Of a stretch of DNA of 64,000 nucleotides, positions 1 to 13,900 are shown in pieces. The first letter of the stretch is position 1. Every line of letters begins with the position of its first letter. The notes below the pieces were generated by a model. The model saw only the letters and a list, made by a program, of their open reading frames with translations, was not told the origin of the DNA and did no database searches. Source of the DNA: Myxocyprinus asiaticus (lineage: Eukaryota > Chordata > Actinopteri > Cypriniformes > Catostomidae); assembly GCF_019703515.2 (NCBI RefSeq), contig NC_059347.1, positions 26,552,501-26,616,500 on the forward strand. Direction: 5' to 3'. The translations under genes were made by a program, and so were the position numbers.

Positions 1-1747
1 AAAGCAGGGCACTATCTACAGTATATTCCTGTTGTTGGAGTCCTGTTCTACTCAAAGGATGCTCTGTTTGCTAATTTGGAACCTATAGTAAAGCATAAAG
101 TCACTATAATTGTAACTGCCTCTGTGGCACTCATAAAGGCATGCTAAAGATAAAGCTTTCCTACCACTTGAGAATTGCATTTAAATAAGATCAGACTCAT
201 AGAGAAAAGCCTTTCAAACTGTACTTTAAGAACTGAGTGGTAGCACAGGCCCACGGTTGTGCAATGCATGCCTTGTCACAGCTAGAGCAGCCCATCTATT
301 TATTTGGTTTCCAATTGCTTGCATGTCAAGATATATTCATAGCTCTTTTTAATACAGTCCTCCCTCAACCCCTGCATCAACTGTGAGCTCAGATGCACGG
401 GTGGCTGCATCCATTCAGGGCAGGCATTTCTTTAATGCTGACTTGAGTCAGAGCACGATGAAGATCAGGCTGACTGTTATAGAGCCATTAAGCACCTAGT
501 GCATTATTATCAAATATAAAGTACGTGGTCTTATGATTACTTCTTCAGAGATTTCTTAGATGATTGATTGCAGAAGGCTTTGTTCAATAAAAAAAAAATT
601 AGTCATTTACAGAAACTCTTAGAACTGATTTATGATAACTACATGTGATTGGATGGCAGATTAGGGATTGCAACCACAGCTGCCAATCAGGTGAGAATTA
701 TAAAGTCACATTTTTAAATCTCCTGTTTCTCTTACTCAGAGCATTGCATGTAACAACTTATTATCAATTTGCAGTAAATCTTACATTTTGGCTGAGTTAA
801 GCTCAGTCAGCCTCATAGAGCTCCTTTTGAGCTAAAAATGAATTGAAGGATCAGCCATTAAGGGCCAAACCATTCACAAAAAGGGCCTGAGGGTCTTTGA
901 CCCTCTTCTATAAAAATAGAACCTTACAGGAACCACCAGACAATCTCATGCACAAGCCACTGCCTCATCAGAACTCCACTTCTGACGGCTAAGAATAGAA
1001 TGCAATGTGTCGCTTCACTGACACTGACTTCAAGTTCCCTCCAAGAGTTCAAGTTTGATGAATATTGTGGTCATCGCAGTGATTTTCTTTCTTTGTAAGC
1101 CCAAAGTTACTGTGTAAATAAAAAGATTGCTCAGTTGCAAAAGAAGTTAAATAAGCTCTTTACTATAGCTTTTCATTGAAATAATTACTATGAGGCAGGT
1201 CTTTCTTTGAGCCTTATTTTGATTTCTTACATGCCAGTGTTATCGTTTATGAAAATGAAAACATTTTTGTTAACTGTAATAAAAATAACAACTAACATAC
1301 AGTAACTGGAAAGCAGAAACTAAATTAAAATACTAAAATTTCATGACTTCAAAACTGACTAAAACTAAAACTACATTGAGTACAAATTCATTTCAGTTTT
1401 AGTTTTTGATACACAATGTATTATAAAATGAAACCTTTACAACCTGAATTCATTAAACATGAAAATGTCACTAGATAGCGATAATAATAGAGGGTCCAGA
1501 TAAATGTAACACTAATAAACATATATAATAATCAGTTAACGCATTAACTTTGGCCTGTTCAAAATACTAAAATTAAATTAAAAGCTAAATATCAAAAGCT
1601 GAAATACTGAAAAACTAAAACTAACAGGCATAGTAAAAACTATTGAAAACCAAACTTAATTGCAAGGACAGCTTGAAAATAAGATAAAATTTAAAACCAT
1701 TACACTATCACTATTTCTGTTTCTCATTCTCCCCTTGTCTTTTTCAG
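1..1747. other. slc4a4 intron, right part; nothing recognised
   Basis: AT-rich sequence with a low-complexity block at about 1250-1630 where ACTAAAAC-like motifs recur. No exon of slc4a4 and no transposon coding region was seen. The preceding slc4a4 exon must lie left of the window. Confidence 0.5.
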
Positions 1748-1927
1748 AAATGATCACTGACAGTCAGATTGAGACTGGACTCTTGAAAGCTGACCTAAAA
1801 GATAAGGTCATGTACACGTTGCTGAGGAAACATCGTCACCAAACCAAGAAGTCCAATCTTCGCTCCCTAGCTGACATCGGCAAGACGGTCTCCAGTGCAA
1901 GTAGGCTGTTTTCCACCCCGGATAATG
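1748..1927 (+). CDS. slc4a4: slc4a4 exon: cytosolic domain, with alternative donor
   Basis: Acceptor TTTTCAG is followed by 180 nt encoding (E)[18 protein letters not shown] to FSTPDN, ending one base into a Gly codon. The donor is ATG|GTAAT. An internal donor GTAGGC at 1901 would end the exon at 1900 in the same phase and remove 27 nt (RLFSTPDNG). This is the stretch missing from the mammalian NBCe1-D and -E forms. Confidence 0.95.
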
Positions 1928-4900
1928 GTAATATGGGTGCCAGTTTGGTGCAGTTATTTTAACCCTCCTTTTTCCTTTGTTTCTTCTTCATTTTTTTATG
2001 ATTTTTGTGGATTTTTTGTTTAATAATAAAGATTTTAATTGTTCAGTTTAGAGCTTTTGCCTCTATTGATATAAAAGCGGTAAAAGCAACGTTTTTTGCA
2101 TACACTTTCAGCGCTGGCTTAGCACCCGATTCACTAAAGAAATGATACAGATTAGATAACAATGCAAACGCTGACCACCGCAATCTGGCTCACTCTCCCG
2201 GGATTTTAGAGCATCACCCCACTATTGTGTGATCCAGACACCTGAATATTCTCTTTATCGTGCTGAAAGTGCGCTTGACTAAACCACGTTTCTGGATATA
2301 TGCCAGGTTATTATAAGTTAACACTCTTTTCCATCATTTGATCCTTATTTGATGAATTACTTCTGATATGATCAGTAGAGAATGTACATAAACATCTCTT
2401 GAAATAATACATAAAAAAACATTTTACAGCCTGCTTTCTTCAGACAGGAATAGCACAATGTAAATTACGCTGGGCAATTTTTTGAAAGAAGCACAATTAT
2501 TATGAGCCTAAATTACATAGAAAGGAGGCATGTTTGTGTGGAAAGGAAGTAAAGTGATTTAATTTAAATACTAAAGACGCAGTGCAATTTCAGTGCTGAT
2601 TGCGCCTGCTGAAACAGAATCCAGGTGGTTACACTGGTGAATAAGTACAAAACAGGTTTTTGCACTGAAATACCACACGCAAAAGTGTTTAAAAATTGTT
2701 TAGTGAATTCGCCCGAAAGTTCTTATAAAATTGAACCAAACTTTAAATTGTTTTGAACTATACTTTCCAAATTGTATATTGAAAGCTTTGTTACACATTA
2801 AATACAGTAGTCATACAGTTTTTTCTAAGACCTACAGTATACAGCAAGCATTAAGTGACTTATAAGTGAAAAAGAGCTGTCAATTAATTAATCAAATACA
2901 ATACAATTAATAAAATAAATTCATTTAATTAAATTCACCTACATTAGGTGGACATCTTTGGTCATTGCGGCATCTCGCACCATGAGCATCGTGTTTCAAA
3001 AGGCCATCTGAAGTTTAAGTAACCACATAGTCACAATTTTTTTTTCATAATGAATTGTGCTTAACTAATGCATTAAATTGAGAAAAAGTTTCATATAAAT
3101 AAGATATCTGCTGATTCACTGTTGACTCAGCATAGTTAGCCTTTCTGTTCTCTTCCTTTTTCTGTGTGTGTTTGTCAAAGCGTGCTTGACATTACTCCCT
3201 CCTTGTGAGTCCTTGTCATTGTTTAGTCTGTCCTGTCTCAGTCCGCAAATGTTTCTCAGTGATGCTCTCAATATGTGCTTGCATTACATTTTTGAGAATT
3301 ACTGACCAAAGGAACTAATCTGAAAACAATGTGTAAAGGATAACACAAGAAAACACAACACTTCAAATAAGACCATGGCCAAGAAGATCATTTGATTTTA
3401 GGCACTAATATTTGCATACCCGCATTGATGACAATTGGAGATTTCTTAACAAAAGATCACAGAAAGATTGCAACGTCTCGGTTACCTATGTAACCTTGGT
3501 TCCCTGAGGGGAATGAGATGCTGCATTTGATCGCTATGGGGACACCATCTGAGTGTCACATGGTCTGAAGCCCTTATACAATCACGCTAATTTAGACTGA
3601 TGGATCTTAAGCAACGCCCCCTAGGGAGCTATGTCACAGGTTCAATAAAGGTGCTCACTTTGCACCATCGAGTCAGATTTTCTGCAAAAGGCACGAGCCT
3701 ATGCAGCTGCTAGAGGTTATGGCCAGCTGCGCAGCATCTTGTTCCCCTCAGGGAACCAAGGTTATGTATGTAACTGAGACATTCCCTTTCCTGGAACTCA
3801 AACTGTGTATGATCGCTATGGGAATGAAATACATTCACGCTATGCGAACAGTAGCTACCTAAGCCTGTGTGGCAAGCATATAGCGGTGTACAGGTGAGCT
3901 AAAGTGTCTGAATAAAAGGAATTATGAATTTACTCCTGTTCCAACAGAGAGAATCTGGGAAGCAGGAGTCAAACCATAGTCCAGATTATAAAGTCTAACA
4001 AATGTATGTGGAGAGGAACACCCTGCTGCCATACAAATGTCCTCCAAGGACACACCTCTAGCCAAAGCCCATGAGGATGCCATGCTCCTCGTAGAATGGG
4101 CTCGAATACCCGAAGGCAAACCATGCACTTCGTAAGCACTCAAAATTGCAAGTCTTTTCTTGGACACCGAAACACCTGTTGTGGTCACCAAACTCACAAA
4201 CAACTGCTCTGACTTACGGCACTGGCTAGTACGGTCAACTCGTAGCACCCGAACTTGGCAAAGCATATGCAACCTTTCACGCTCCTCCGACTCAAATGGG
4301 GGAGGAGAGAAAGCCTGAAAAATAATGGTTTGTGAGTGAAATGATGTAGAAGTAACCTTGGGCAAATAGCCCAAACGAGGTCTTAGCACAACCTTTGAAC
4401 ACGCTGGCTCAAAATCCATGAACAAGGGATTGACCGACAGGGCACGAGAGCGCACCCCTCCCTGGTGATTGTTTTCTGAACAGATGAGGACATGACTGTC
4501 CTGAATCTCCTGAAGGAAAAACCTTAATGCCAGCAGCACCGTGAGCATCTCCAGCCAGTTTATGTGCCAGTATTGCTGCTGGACGACCTTCGTGTACAGT
4601 GCTCCAACCCGTGGAGGAGGCGTCTGTTGTTATCACCTTGCGGTGACACATCTGTTCCAACGGAACACCCAACATCAGAAGGTGGGTCCGTTTCCATGGC
4701 CACATGCATCAGTGGTTGAAGTCCCTTTGTGGAGTTCATCCAGCACTGAAAAGGTCTCGCATGCAACATGTCCAGGGGAATGACTGCGGACACCGCGATC
4801 ATGAGCCCCAAAAGCCTGTAAAATGTTCTCGCAGGGAGAACACATCCCACTCTGAACATCGCTAGACACTGGCATAATGACAGAATGTGATCTGGAGACA

Positions 4901-7900
4901 GGCACGCCTGCATTGCCTGCGAGTCCACACCTAGAAACAGAGTCTGTTGCCCTGGCAATAGGATGCTCTTGTCTAGGTTTACACACAACACTAGATTGCT
5001 CAAATGGCTGAGAACGACATCTCGATGTTGGGCAGCCAAAGACTCTGAGTGAGCTAACAACAACCAATCATCAAGATAATTGAAAACGTGGATCCCTTGA
5101 AGCTCAGAGCTGCATCCATGCATTTTGTGAAAGTGCCAGTGCAAGTCCAAACGGAAGGATGCAAAATTGGTATGCTTTGTCCCCAAAAGTGAATCTGAGA
5201 AAACGCCTGTGCTTCGGCGCAATCTGAATATGGAAATAAGCGTCCTTCAACTCTATTGTCACAAACCAGTCCCCCGGCTGTACTTTTGACATTATTTGTC
5301 TCTGCATCAGCATTCTGAATTGACATTTCATTAAGGTGAAATTCAAACATCTCAAATCCAGAATGGGATGCAAGCCGTCATATTTTTTCAGGGCCAGGAA
5401 ATAATGGCTGTAAAAGCTCTTCTATAGCCCCTTTTCTAAGAGAGAGTGAATTTCCCAAATCAAAAATGGGGCTTTCTGAACAGAGACGTCTGTCGGAAAA
5501 ACCCCATTTATACTGGTGGAGCCCTCCTAAACTGAATGGCATAACCATGCTCTATCATCCGAAGTACCCAGTTCGAAACACCCTGCAACTGCTGTCAATC
5601 CGCTAGATGGGCAGACAGAAGAATTAATGCATGGCTCTTGCCTGTAGCGCGACATGTAACCAGTAGATGGCGCGCTTGGCTTACTTTTGGGGACTGCCCC
5701 ACAACCAGCGGCACAGCGGAGGAAGGCCTTTACGCCTCTACTACTGTGGCTGGTTGAATGGGATTTAATAATGTTTCTGCCTTTATTGCATTCAGGCATA
5801 AATGATGAGTGCCCTGAAATGCATTTACAGCAGGGACGCTGACAGAATAAACCTTTTCCCTAATATTTTGAACAGGGAAGAGTGTGTGAACATTGGGGGG
5901 AAAGTTTATTTGAGAAAACTGGTTCGCAACAACAGCCCCAGCATTCTTTATGGGGGGACTACATGTGGTGCTTACATTCACTGTGTTTTGTGTACACTTT
6001 TGCATGATGAACATCGAATTCTGTTTTGCATGTCTTGAGACCCTTGGTCATGGAGACAGAGGCTGAATTCTGGAAGCATTTTTTTTATGTTTGCTCCCCA
6101 GCACAAGCTGTGGGGGGAAACTGAACCTTTTGGTGGTCGGGCGTTCAAGGCGTGTACAATGGCGAACACATCCCAATACTGTCCGAAGGGCAAACAGGAG
6201 AAAAACTGATACGTTTGTCGGTCTAGTTTTGGTCACTGAATGGGGGTTCACCCTTTGTTTCACCACAAGTCCGTCAGGCTCGCTTCTGGTGTCCTGCCGG
6301 CGGTTTACAAGGGGCTGGGACAACATCCAAATGCTTACATGGATGTGCCCGTGATGGCAGGAACGTATGAGGACCGCAATCCCTCTGAGTGGGTGTAAAA
6401 CTCGTGTCCGGTGCCTTATGCAGCTCTCTGGTGGGACGTTGCAAAGATGCCGAATGTGAGCGTACCGGAGCTGCAACAGGCTTTTCTCTCTCTCTTCGAG
6501 GAAGCATCTGACTGGACTGTATCACTGTACAGCCCAGTTTGTGACACAGAGGTATTCATTAGGAAGGTCTTGTCCTTGTCATGAATATCTGTGAGCATAA
6601 GCCACAGATGGCGTTCCGCCGCCATGAGGCCCGCCATATTTCGATCAACAGCATGAGCAATGTGTTTGGTAGCTCTCAGCACCAAATCAGAAGCCTGGCA
6701 TAGTTCCATGATGGCCTTTGCATCCAGTCCAGCTCCCTCATCTAAATCCCTCATAAAATGGACTTGGTAGGCTTGCAAAACTGCCAGCGTGTGCAAAGCC
6801 AAAACCGCTCGACCAAAGCCAGGTAGGCCTTGTTCAACAAGGACAAAGTCATTGTCATCTAGCAGATGAGGGAAGAGTAGGCTTTCACTTCCATGTGGCT
6901 GCTGAAGGAGGAGAGAGATGGGCTGCCAGAGTCTCCTCCATCGCCAGGACCGAAGTATATCCATGGTCGGAAGCTCGACACACATTTGAAAACTCAGAGG
7001 CCAATTGGTTTGTAATCCTGGCCGAGCAAGGTTGATCTCAGGGCTTCAAAATCTCCCAATGGATGTCCAGGGAAAAAGGGATCAGCCTATGAAGCTTAGC
7101 TGCACGTTGGCCCGCTAAGAAGCAGTCGTCCAAAATGGATTTACGTTCCTCTGACTGCTTTTCATCCGGCCAGTCCAGGTGCAGCTTCTCCACTTTAAGT
7201 GTAATAACCTCCAGCAACTATGTATAAGTTACTGAGGGCCTGGATATCCGTCTGCTAGGAGGCAAGGCCTCAGACTGGCCGCTGGCAAAATCCTCAGAAT
7301 CCAACGCCACCGTAGACATGGGTTTTTTGTCATCAGCGCCGAAGGAAGCCGCTGTGCAGGCCTCAGGGCTAGGACGCAAAAGCCCGCATGTAAACTCAAC
7401 GGAGAATGTCGAGCCAAATCCAGGGAGAGTGACAGAGAGAACCGAAGGTCAGCCTGCTGCTCAGCTCCCAGCTCCTCGGCATCCGCGCCGGCCTCCCACG
7501 AGTCACACGGCTGTGCGCCGCAGGCAGACACGTGGCCAGAATGAGCACACAGCTTGACTGAATCCCTTCCAAAAGAGGCAAGCCTTTCATGGAGTCTCTA
7601 GACATTCATCAAGTCACACTGCAGGCAATCCGAACCCTCCAACGTGGCCTCCGTGTGGCAAAACGCCAGACAGGAAACACACATGTTGTGGGAATCTTCA
7701 CCGACGATGAACCAAGTATACGAGGTAAGCACTTCTTTTTTTTTTTTTTTTCTTTTCACCCAATTTGGAATGCCCAAATCCCAGTGTGCTTTTAAGTCCT
7801 CGTGGTCGCGTAGTGATTCGCCTCATTCCGGGTGGCGGAGGACGAATCCCAGTTGCCTCCGCGTCTGAGACCATCAACCCATGCATCTTATCACATGGCT

Positions 7901-10900
7901 TGTTGAGCGCGTTGCCACGGAGACATAGCGCATGTGGAGGCTTCACGCCATCCACCGCGGCATCTGCGCTCAACTCACCACGCGCCCCACCGAGAACGAA
8001 CCACATTATAGCGACCACGAAGAGGTTGCCCCATGTGACTCTACCCTCCCTAGCAACCGGGCCAACTTAAAATCCATCCTGTGTTGCCACTCAAAAGGGA
8101 AAAATAATAATCCTTGCTTCAACGTGAGTCACTAGTACAACACTGGCCAGGCGAGATCGTGCACTGAAGAACAGAAAATCTGATTCAATGGCGCAAAAGT
8201 GAGCGCTTTTATGGAGTGCATGACGTAGCTCCCTAGGGGGCGTCACTTAAGCGCCATCACCCAATAAATTGGCATGATTGTATAAGGGCTTCAGACCACG
8301 TGACACTCGGATGGTGTCCCCATAGCGATCATACGCAGCTTGAGTTCCACAAAACAAACTATGTTTTTGTTGCTGATAAGATTCATATTCTTGGGCTGCA
8401 TATTCCTGTTCAGTTTTATGCCATTAATTCTGTGATTCATTGACCGTTAGACATTTTAAATGTGAAAGACAATTAATGTGCTAGAACTTTTATATGTCCT
8501 GAACAAATTTGGATGCTGTGACTGCTGAAAGCTTATCTGCTTCCTCAACTAAATCATGTCTATTCTTTAGCAATGTGTAAGATTTTACTGTAGTCTCACA
8601 CAATCTTTTACAAATCTAATTCTTTATGCTTAAAACCACTGTTATGACCTCTGTATCACCTTAACAATCTTTCTTTTCACCCTTCTTTTTATCTATCTTT
8701 TCCCCTTTGGATGCTTTGCTGCTCTTGTCACTCTAAGCGCGTAGTCCACTAGAGAATTCAGTGCCTTGTCTAACAACTCGCACCTCTGAGGAGGTATTGC
8801 GAGCTCCTGGAAGTCCAAGCATGGGATGGCCTAGTAAGTCAAAACATACCAGTTGCCAATACATATGTGTATCTTTACCCCACATAGTGTGTAACATAGC
8901 TATCATAGCAGAGCTTAAAGAGGTCTTATCATGAGGAATCAAATATTTCTTAATACTTTGATATAAAACAGTTAATTGTACTATAAAATCATATTGTAAC
9001 TTTGAGAACGCAAAAGGTCTTCCCCAGTCCAAAAAGACTAATTTGCAAAAAAATTTGCTTGTTTCTTTCTTACGTGACTTTCTAACATCAGAGAGATGAA
9101 TACATTTGAACACATGACTGTCCACATTTACACGTAAAGTGCATGCACCTGTATTCAGACACTTGGCCCGTCCAGTCACAGTGAAGTAAGGATAAAGCAG
9201 GATAGATAGTATTGTTTTGGCCCATTTATTCAGGGGAATAAAATAAACAATAAAGGTGTATGATATGACCACTTAAACCTTTTACCTTATAAGGAAACTT
9301 CAGTTATTGTTATTGTTGTGGCCATCTACAGTATGTCTAGCTAGTCAATCCCCTGTGCTCCCTTCACCATTGTAGAGTTGGTAGTTATGTCATGTGTGGA
9401 CCATCTCTCTGAATATATTTTTTTATTATTATCATGTATACTGTATAATTTTACAAAATGGTGATTTTCATCAGTTAAATAGATTTCCAAAGACTTCTAA
9501 AAATAGCAATAGGCCAGTTTCTGTGGAACATTCTACAAATCCCCACGTGATTTGAAAAATCACCATATCACACTGAAGATCATAAACGTATCAATAATCA
9601 TTAAAGAATGCAGAACTAATGAAAGTGGATGTGAAATCTTGTGTTTTTGGAAATTCAGTTTTTGTTTTTTTATGAATGAAGGGGTTTTAACCTCCCTGTT
9701 CCTTTTTCAAAGTCTTTTTTTCTTTGTTTGGCTGCATTATTTCTTTTGGCTGCATCAATCTGTCATCTTAGCCATTATCACAAAATAATTAATTTAGTTC
9801 TGGCAGGTTTTCAGTGGCACTGGGAATACTCTGCTTCTCTGTGCTGGTCCTGTTCTCCTGCTTTTCACAGCATGATCACAATGTCTTGGGCCCAGAAAGG
9901 TTAATAGTTAATCTTTCAGTGGGTCCTCTTCTTGACTGGCAAGTCACCTTTCCTAATTTAAATTCTTTAAGTTTTAAAAGCATAAAATCAAACAATTCAG
10001 AGCCTATGAACAAATATTCAAGAGACAGAAAAAAAGTTCTGACTGACTGACACAAAAGCTAAGTCCAGTTTCTGCTTTCAGGTTATCTCTGCAGTGTTGT
10101 TGGTCACAATGTTGGCAAGACGCCCTTTAAACTTTCCATGCATAGTGGAAGAGGCCACAATCCCCTTTGTGGTAGATCTTTTTCATTGTATCATTTTTTT
10201 CATAATTTTTTCTTAGGTAGCCCAACCACCGCACATCGGGACTTGACATCAAGCAGCCTGAACGATATCTCAGACAAGCCAGAAAAAGACCAGGTGAGTC
10301 CAATTCAGATTTATCCTTGTGATCCAAATTTTAAAAATTTCCCAATGTTGAAAGATTCTTTAGGGCTGTTAATAAATCTGTTGAATAAAAATGGAAATCT
10401 GACAGTGGTGGAGTTTCAAGAAGTGGAAAAGCCACAAAATGCTGTTTTAAACCACACATTGTATGATAACAGGATAACTAAAAGCATAATGATGTCAACA
10501 TCGAAGTCAGGTTTATTGTTATTTTTTGCATGTTGCAAAAAATAAAATTTTGTTCCTTGGTCCATGCAGTGCAGACTTTAACATACAGCAGACATTCGTA
10601 TATACATATATACGTTCATATCCATATACAAGCACATTCATATATATGAATATCTCCAGACAGATATGTGCCAATATTGCCTCTGGCCCATCCAAACCCT
10701 GTAGGCTGGATGACCCTCGTACACAGCGCCCCAATCCGTGGAGGAGGCGTCTGTCGTTATAACATTGCGGCGACACACCTGTCCCAACGGAAACCCCGAC
10801 ACTGGAAGGCGAGTCCGTTTCCATGGTAATAGCGTTCGGTAGCACCCATGCATCACTTTGAAGAGACTGAATGCATGCGTCAGTGGTTGTAGTCCCTTTG

Positions 10901-13900
10901 TGGAGCTCATCCAGCACTGAGAAGGTCTCGCATACAAAATACCTAGGGGAATGACTAGATCATGAGCCTCAAAAGCCTGTGAAATGTTCTCGCAGGGAGA
11001 AGGTGTCCCCCTTTGAACACCACTAGACACCGGTGGAATGACAGAACGTGAGCTGGAGATAAACGCGTCTGCATCGTCCACGAATCTAGCTCCACCCCTA
11101 GAAATAGAGTCTGTTGCCTTGGCAACAGAACACTCATGTCAAGGTTTACACACAGCCCTTTGGATTACTCGATGTTGGGCAGCCAAAGTCTCAGAGTAGG
11201 CTAGCACCAACCAATCATCAAGATAACTCAAAATGCGTATGCCCTGAAGCCTCAAATGTGTCAAAGCAGCATCCATGCATTTTGTGAAAGTGCGTGGTGC
11301 TAGCGCAAGTCTGAACGGAAGGATGCAAAATTGATACGCTTTGCCTCCGAAAGCGAATCTGAGAAAGCACCTGTGCTTCGGCGCAATCTGAATATGGAAA
11401 TAAGCGTCCTTCAAATCTATCATCACAATAGATTTGCCAGTCCCCCGGCTGCACTTGTGACATTATTTGCTTTTGCATTTCTGAATTGACATTTCATTAG
11501 CTTGGAATTCAAGCGTCTCAAATCCAGAATGGGACGCAAGCCGCTGTCTTTTTTCGGGACCAGAAAATAATGGCTGTAAAAACCACACTCTCTCTGAGAA
11601 GGGAGAATCTCCTCTATTGCCCCTTTTTCTAAGAGAGAGAGAATTTCCCGACTCAAAAATGGGGCTTCTCAGTTCTGTCGGAACAAACCTGTTGAACACC
11701 GTCGGAGTTCGCCTGAATTTAATTGCATAACCATGCTTTATCATTCGAAATACCCAGTTCGAAATGCCCTTCAGCTGCTGAGGGATTAATGCATGGCTTT
11801 TGCCTTCAGCACGACCTGTAACCACTAGATAGCGCGATTGGCTTGTTTTTGGCGACTGCCCCTGAACCAGTGGCAGAACCAGAATAAACCTTTTCCCTGG
11901 TATTTGAACAGGGGAAAATGTATGAACATTGGGGAAAAAAACAGGTTTGCCACAATGGCCCCAGCATTCTTTATGGGGGGACAACGTGTGGTGCTTATGC
12001 TCACTGTGTGTTTTGTGCACATCAAATTCTGTTATGCATGTCTCAAAACCATTGGTCATGGATACAGTGGCCGAATTAGATCAGGCAATAAGAAAGAATG
12101 GCCGCTCTGTATTTACAGCAGAGGACGGCAGATAAACCATCTTCCCTAGCATAGAAACGTGTAAGAATGTGAACATGGAGGGGAATTGAGAACAAGTGGG
12201 CTCGCACATGGCCCCAGCATTCTTATGGGGGGACAACGTGTGGTGCTTATGTTCACTGTGTGTTTTTGTGTACACTTGTGCTTTGATGAACATCGAATTC
12301 TGGTACGCATATCTCGAGACCTTTGGTCATGGAATTCGGGAAGCAGGGTTTATTTTATGTTCGCTCTCCAGCAAGCTGTGGGGGAAAACTGAACCATATT
12401 CTGGTTGTCGGACGTTCGAGGTGCGTACAATGGCGAATTCATTCCGATACTGACTGAAGGGCAGACAGGAGAGAAACCTTTACGATATATTTATATGGTC
12501 CAATTTTGTCCACTGAATGAGGGCTCATCCTTCGTTACACAGCAAGCCCATAGGCTCATGTGTAGACCTATTTTTATTGTACATTGACTTATATTATGCA
12601 TGCCCCGAGACCCTTCGTCATGGAGTCAGAGGCAAAACTCAAGCTGAAAATATTCAGTGTTCGGTCGCCAGTGTAATTTATGTGGAAAACTGAGGTAAAT
12701 TAGTGTACTGAAAAAACAGGTTAGACACTAAACCGGGCCCAGCAATTAATGAGGGAAAAACGTGTAGTACCCAGATAGCGCGAAACATCCTTTTGGAACC
12801 AAAGCACCGCCTTGACCAACCCATTCCCCAGTGCAAGCCGCTGGGGGAACACGAGGGAAATTCTAAACAGAGCCGATATTAGCTCAAAGTCATTCCTTTA
12901 TGTGATACGCTTGGTTGGACTACAAAATCATCATGTGTAGATCCAACAGCTGACTGAAAAGAGCGACATCCATGCCGCCACCAAAAAATCGAGCAGAGAT
13001 GGCAGTGCGTGTCTCCTGTCTTGCCAGAAAGATAAAGAAAATGAGTTAAAATACCTCGCATTTCCTGATAGAATCCCAAAAGAATAATGGCACCTACAAA
13101 GCACTCGCACGTTGGTTCGCCATCACTCCGCTGGGGAATGTTATCTTATTCCAGCCTCCTTGCTCTGCGGCCGGCCTCACCGGTCCATGCATGATCCCCT
13201 TCACGGTAAGCAGTGCGCTACAAATGGGGAGGGGAGAGAAAGAAAGGCCGAGGCGGCTCCTCCATTGCTTTATTCATGTGCATTCTCCCAGAACAACACA
13301 GATAAAGGACAATGGGCAAATTTATTCCTTACCTTCCGACGACGAATTCTCTCATACAGCGTTTTTAATGCAATGGCTCAAGACGCGCATGGTAACTCTT
13401 TCGCACGCTTTGTTTATTAGAAAATGGCAGCCGAGCTAGGCCTCAGAGAATGTGACTCGCGCTCTTGCCCCAGGGGAATGTGACAAACATGATGAAGAAC
13501 TCAATGTCCACTCCAACTTCTCAGACACAAAGCCGAAATCCCAAACGTTCTCGCACACGGAGCTCCAAATCTGGAGGCCGTGGAACTGGGACACATGGGG
13601 GACAATGCCTCATGGTTAGAAATTGTGAGCCTTGAAAAGCACAGCTGTCTCCATCAGATCCCTGCAATTAGGAATCCTCGTTTCGACGTGAGTGGTTGAA
13701 ACAAACACGTGCTTAGACAAAATCGTGCACTGAAGAACAGAAAATCTGACTCGATGGTGCGAAGCGAGCGCCTTTATGGAGCTTGTGACGTAGCTTCCTA
13801 GGGGTGTTGCTTAAGCGCCATCAGCCAATAAATTGGCGTGATTGTATAAGGGCTTCAGACCACGTGGCACTCAGGGCATGTCCCCATTGCGATTACGCAG

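Larger units (their letters stand above)
3473..8349 (-). mobile_element. DIRS-like tyrosine-recombinase retrotransposon, copy 1, nearly full length
   Basis: Read on the minus strand the order is ITR, gag-like ORF, reverse transcriptase, RNase H-like region, tyrosine recombinase, internal complementary region, ITR. This is the DIRS-1 plan, which uses a tyrosine recombinase instead of an integrase and makes no target duplication. RT motifs: [22 protein letters not shown] and YLDD. Recombinase motifs: HSTR and [10 protein letters not shown]. The coding region is frameshifted and a SINE is inserted at 7735-8069, so it is not autonomous now. It lies in an slc4a4 intron, antisense to the gene. The ends are inferred from the internal complementary region. 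Confidence 0.88.

Noticed and set aside
12879..13439. Open frames in the right part of DIRS copy 2
   Set aside because: No gag-like motif could be read in them; they are most likely decayed element sequence.
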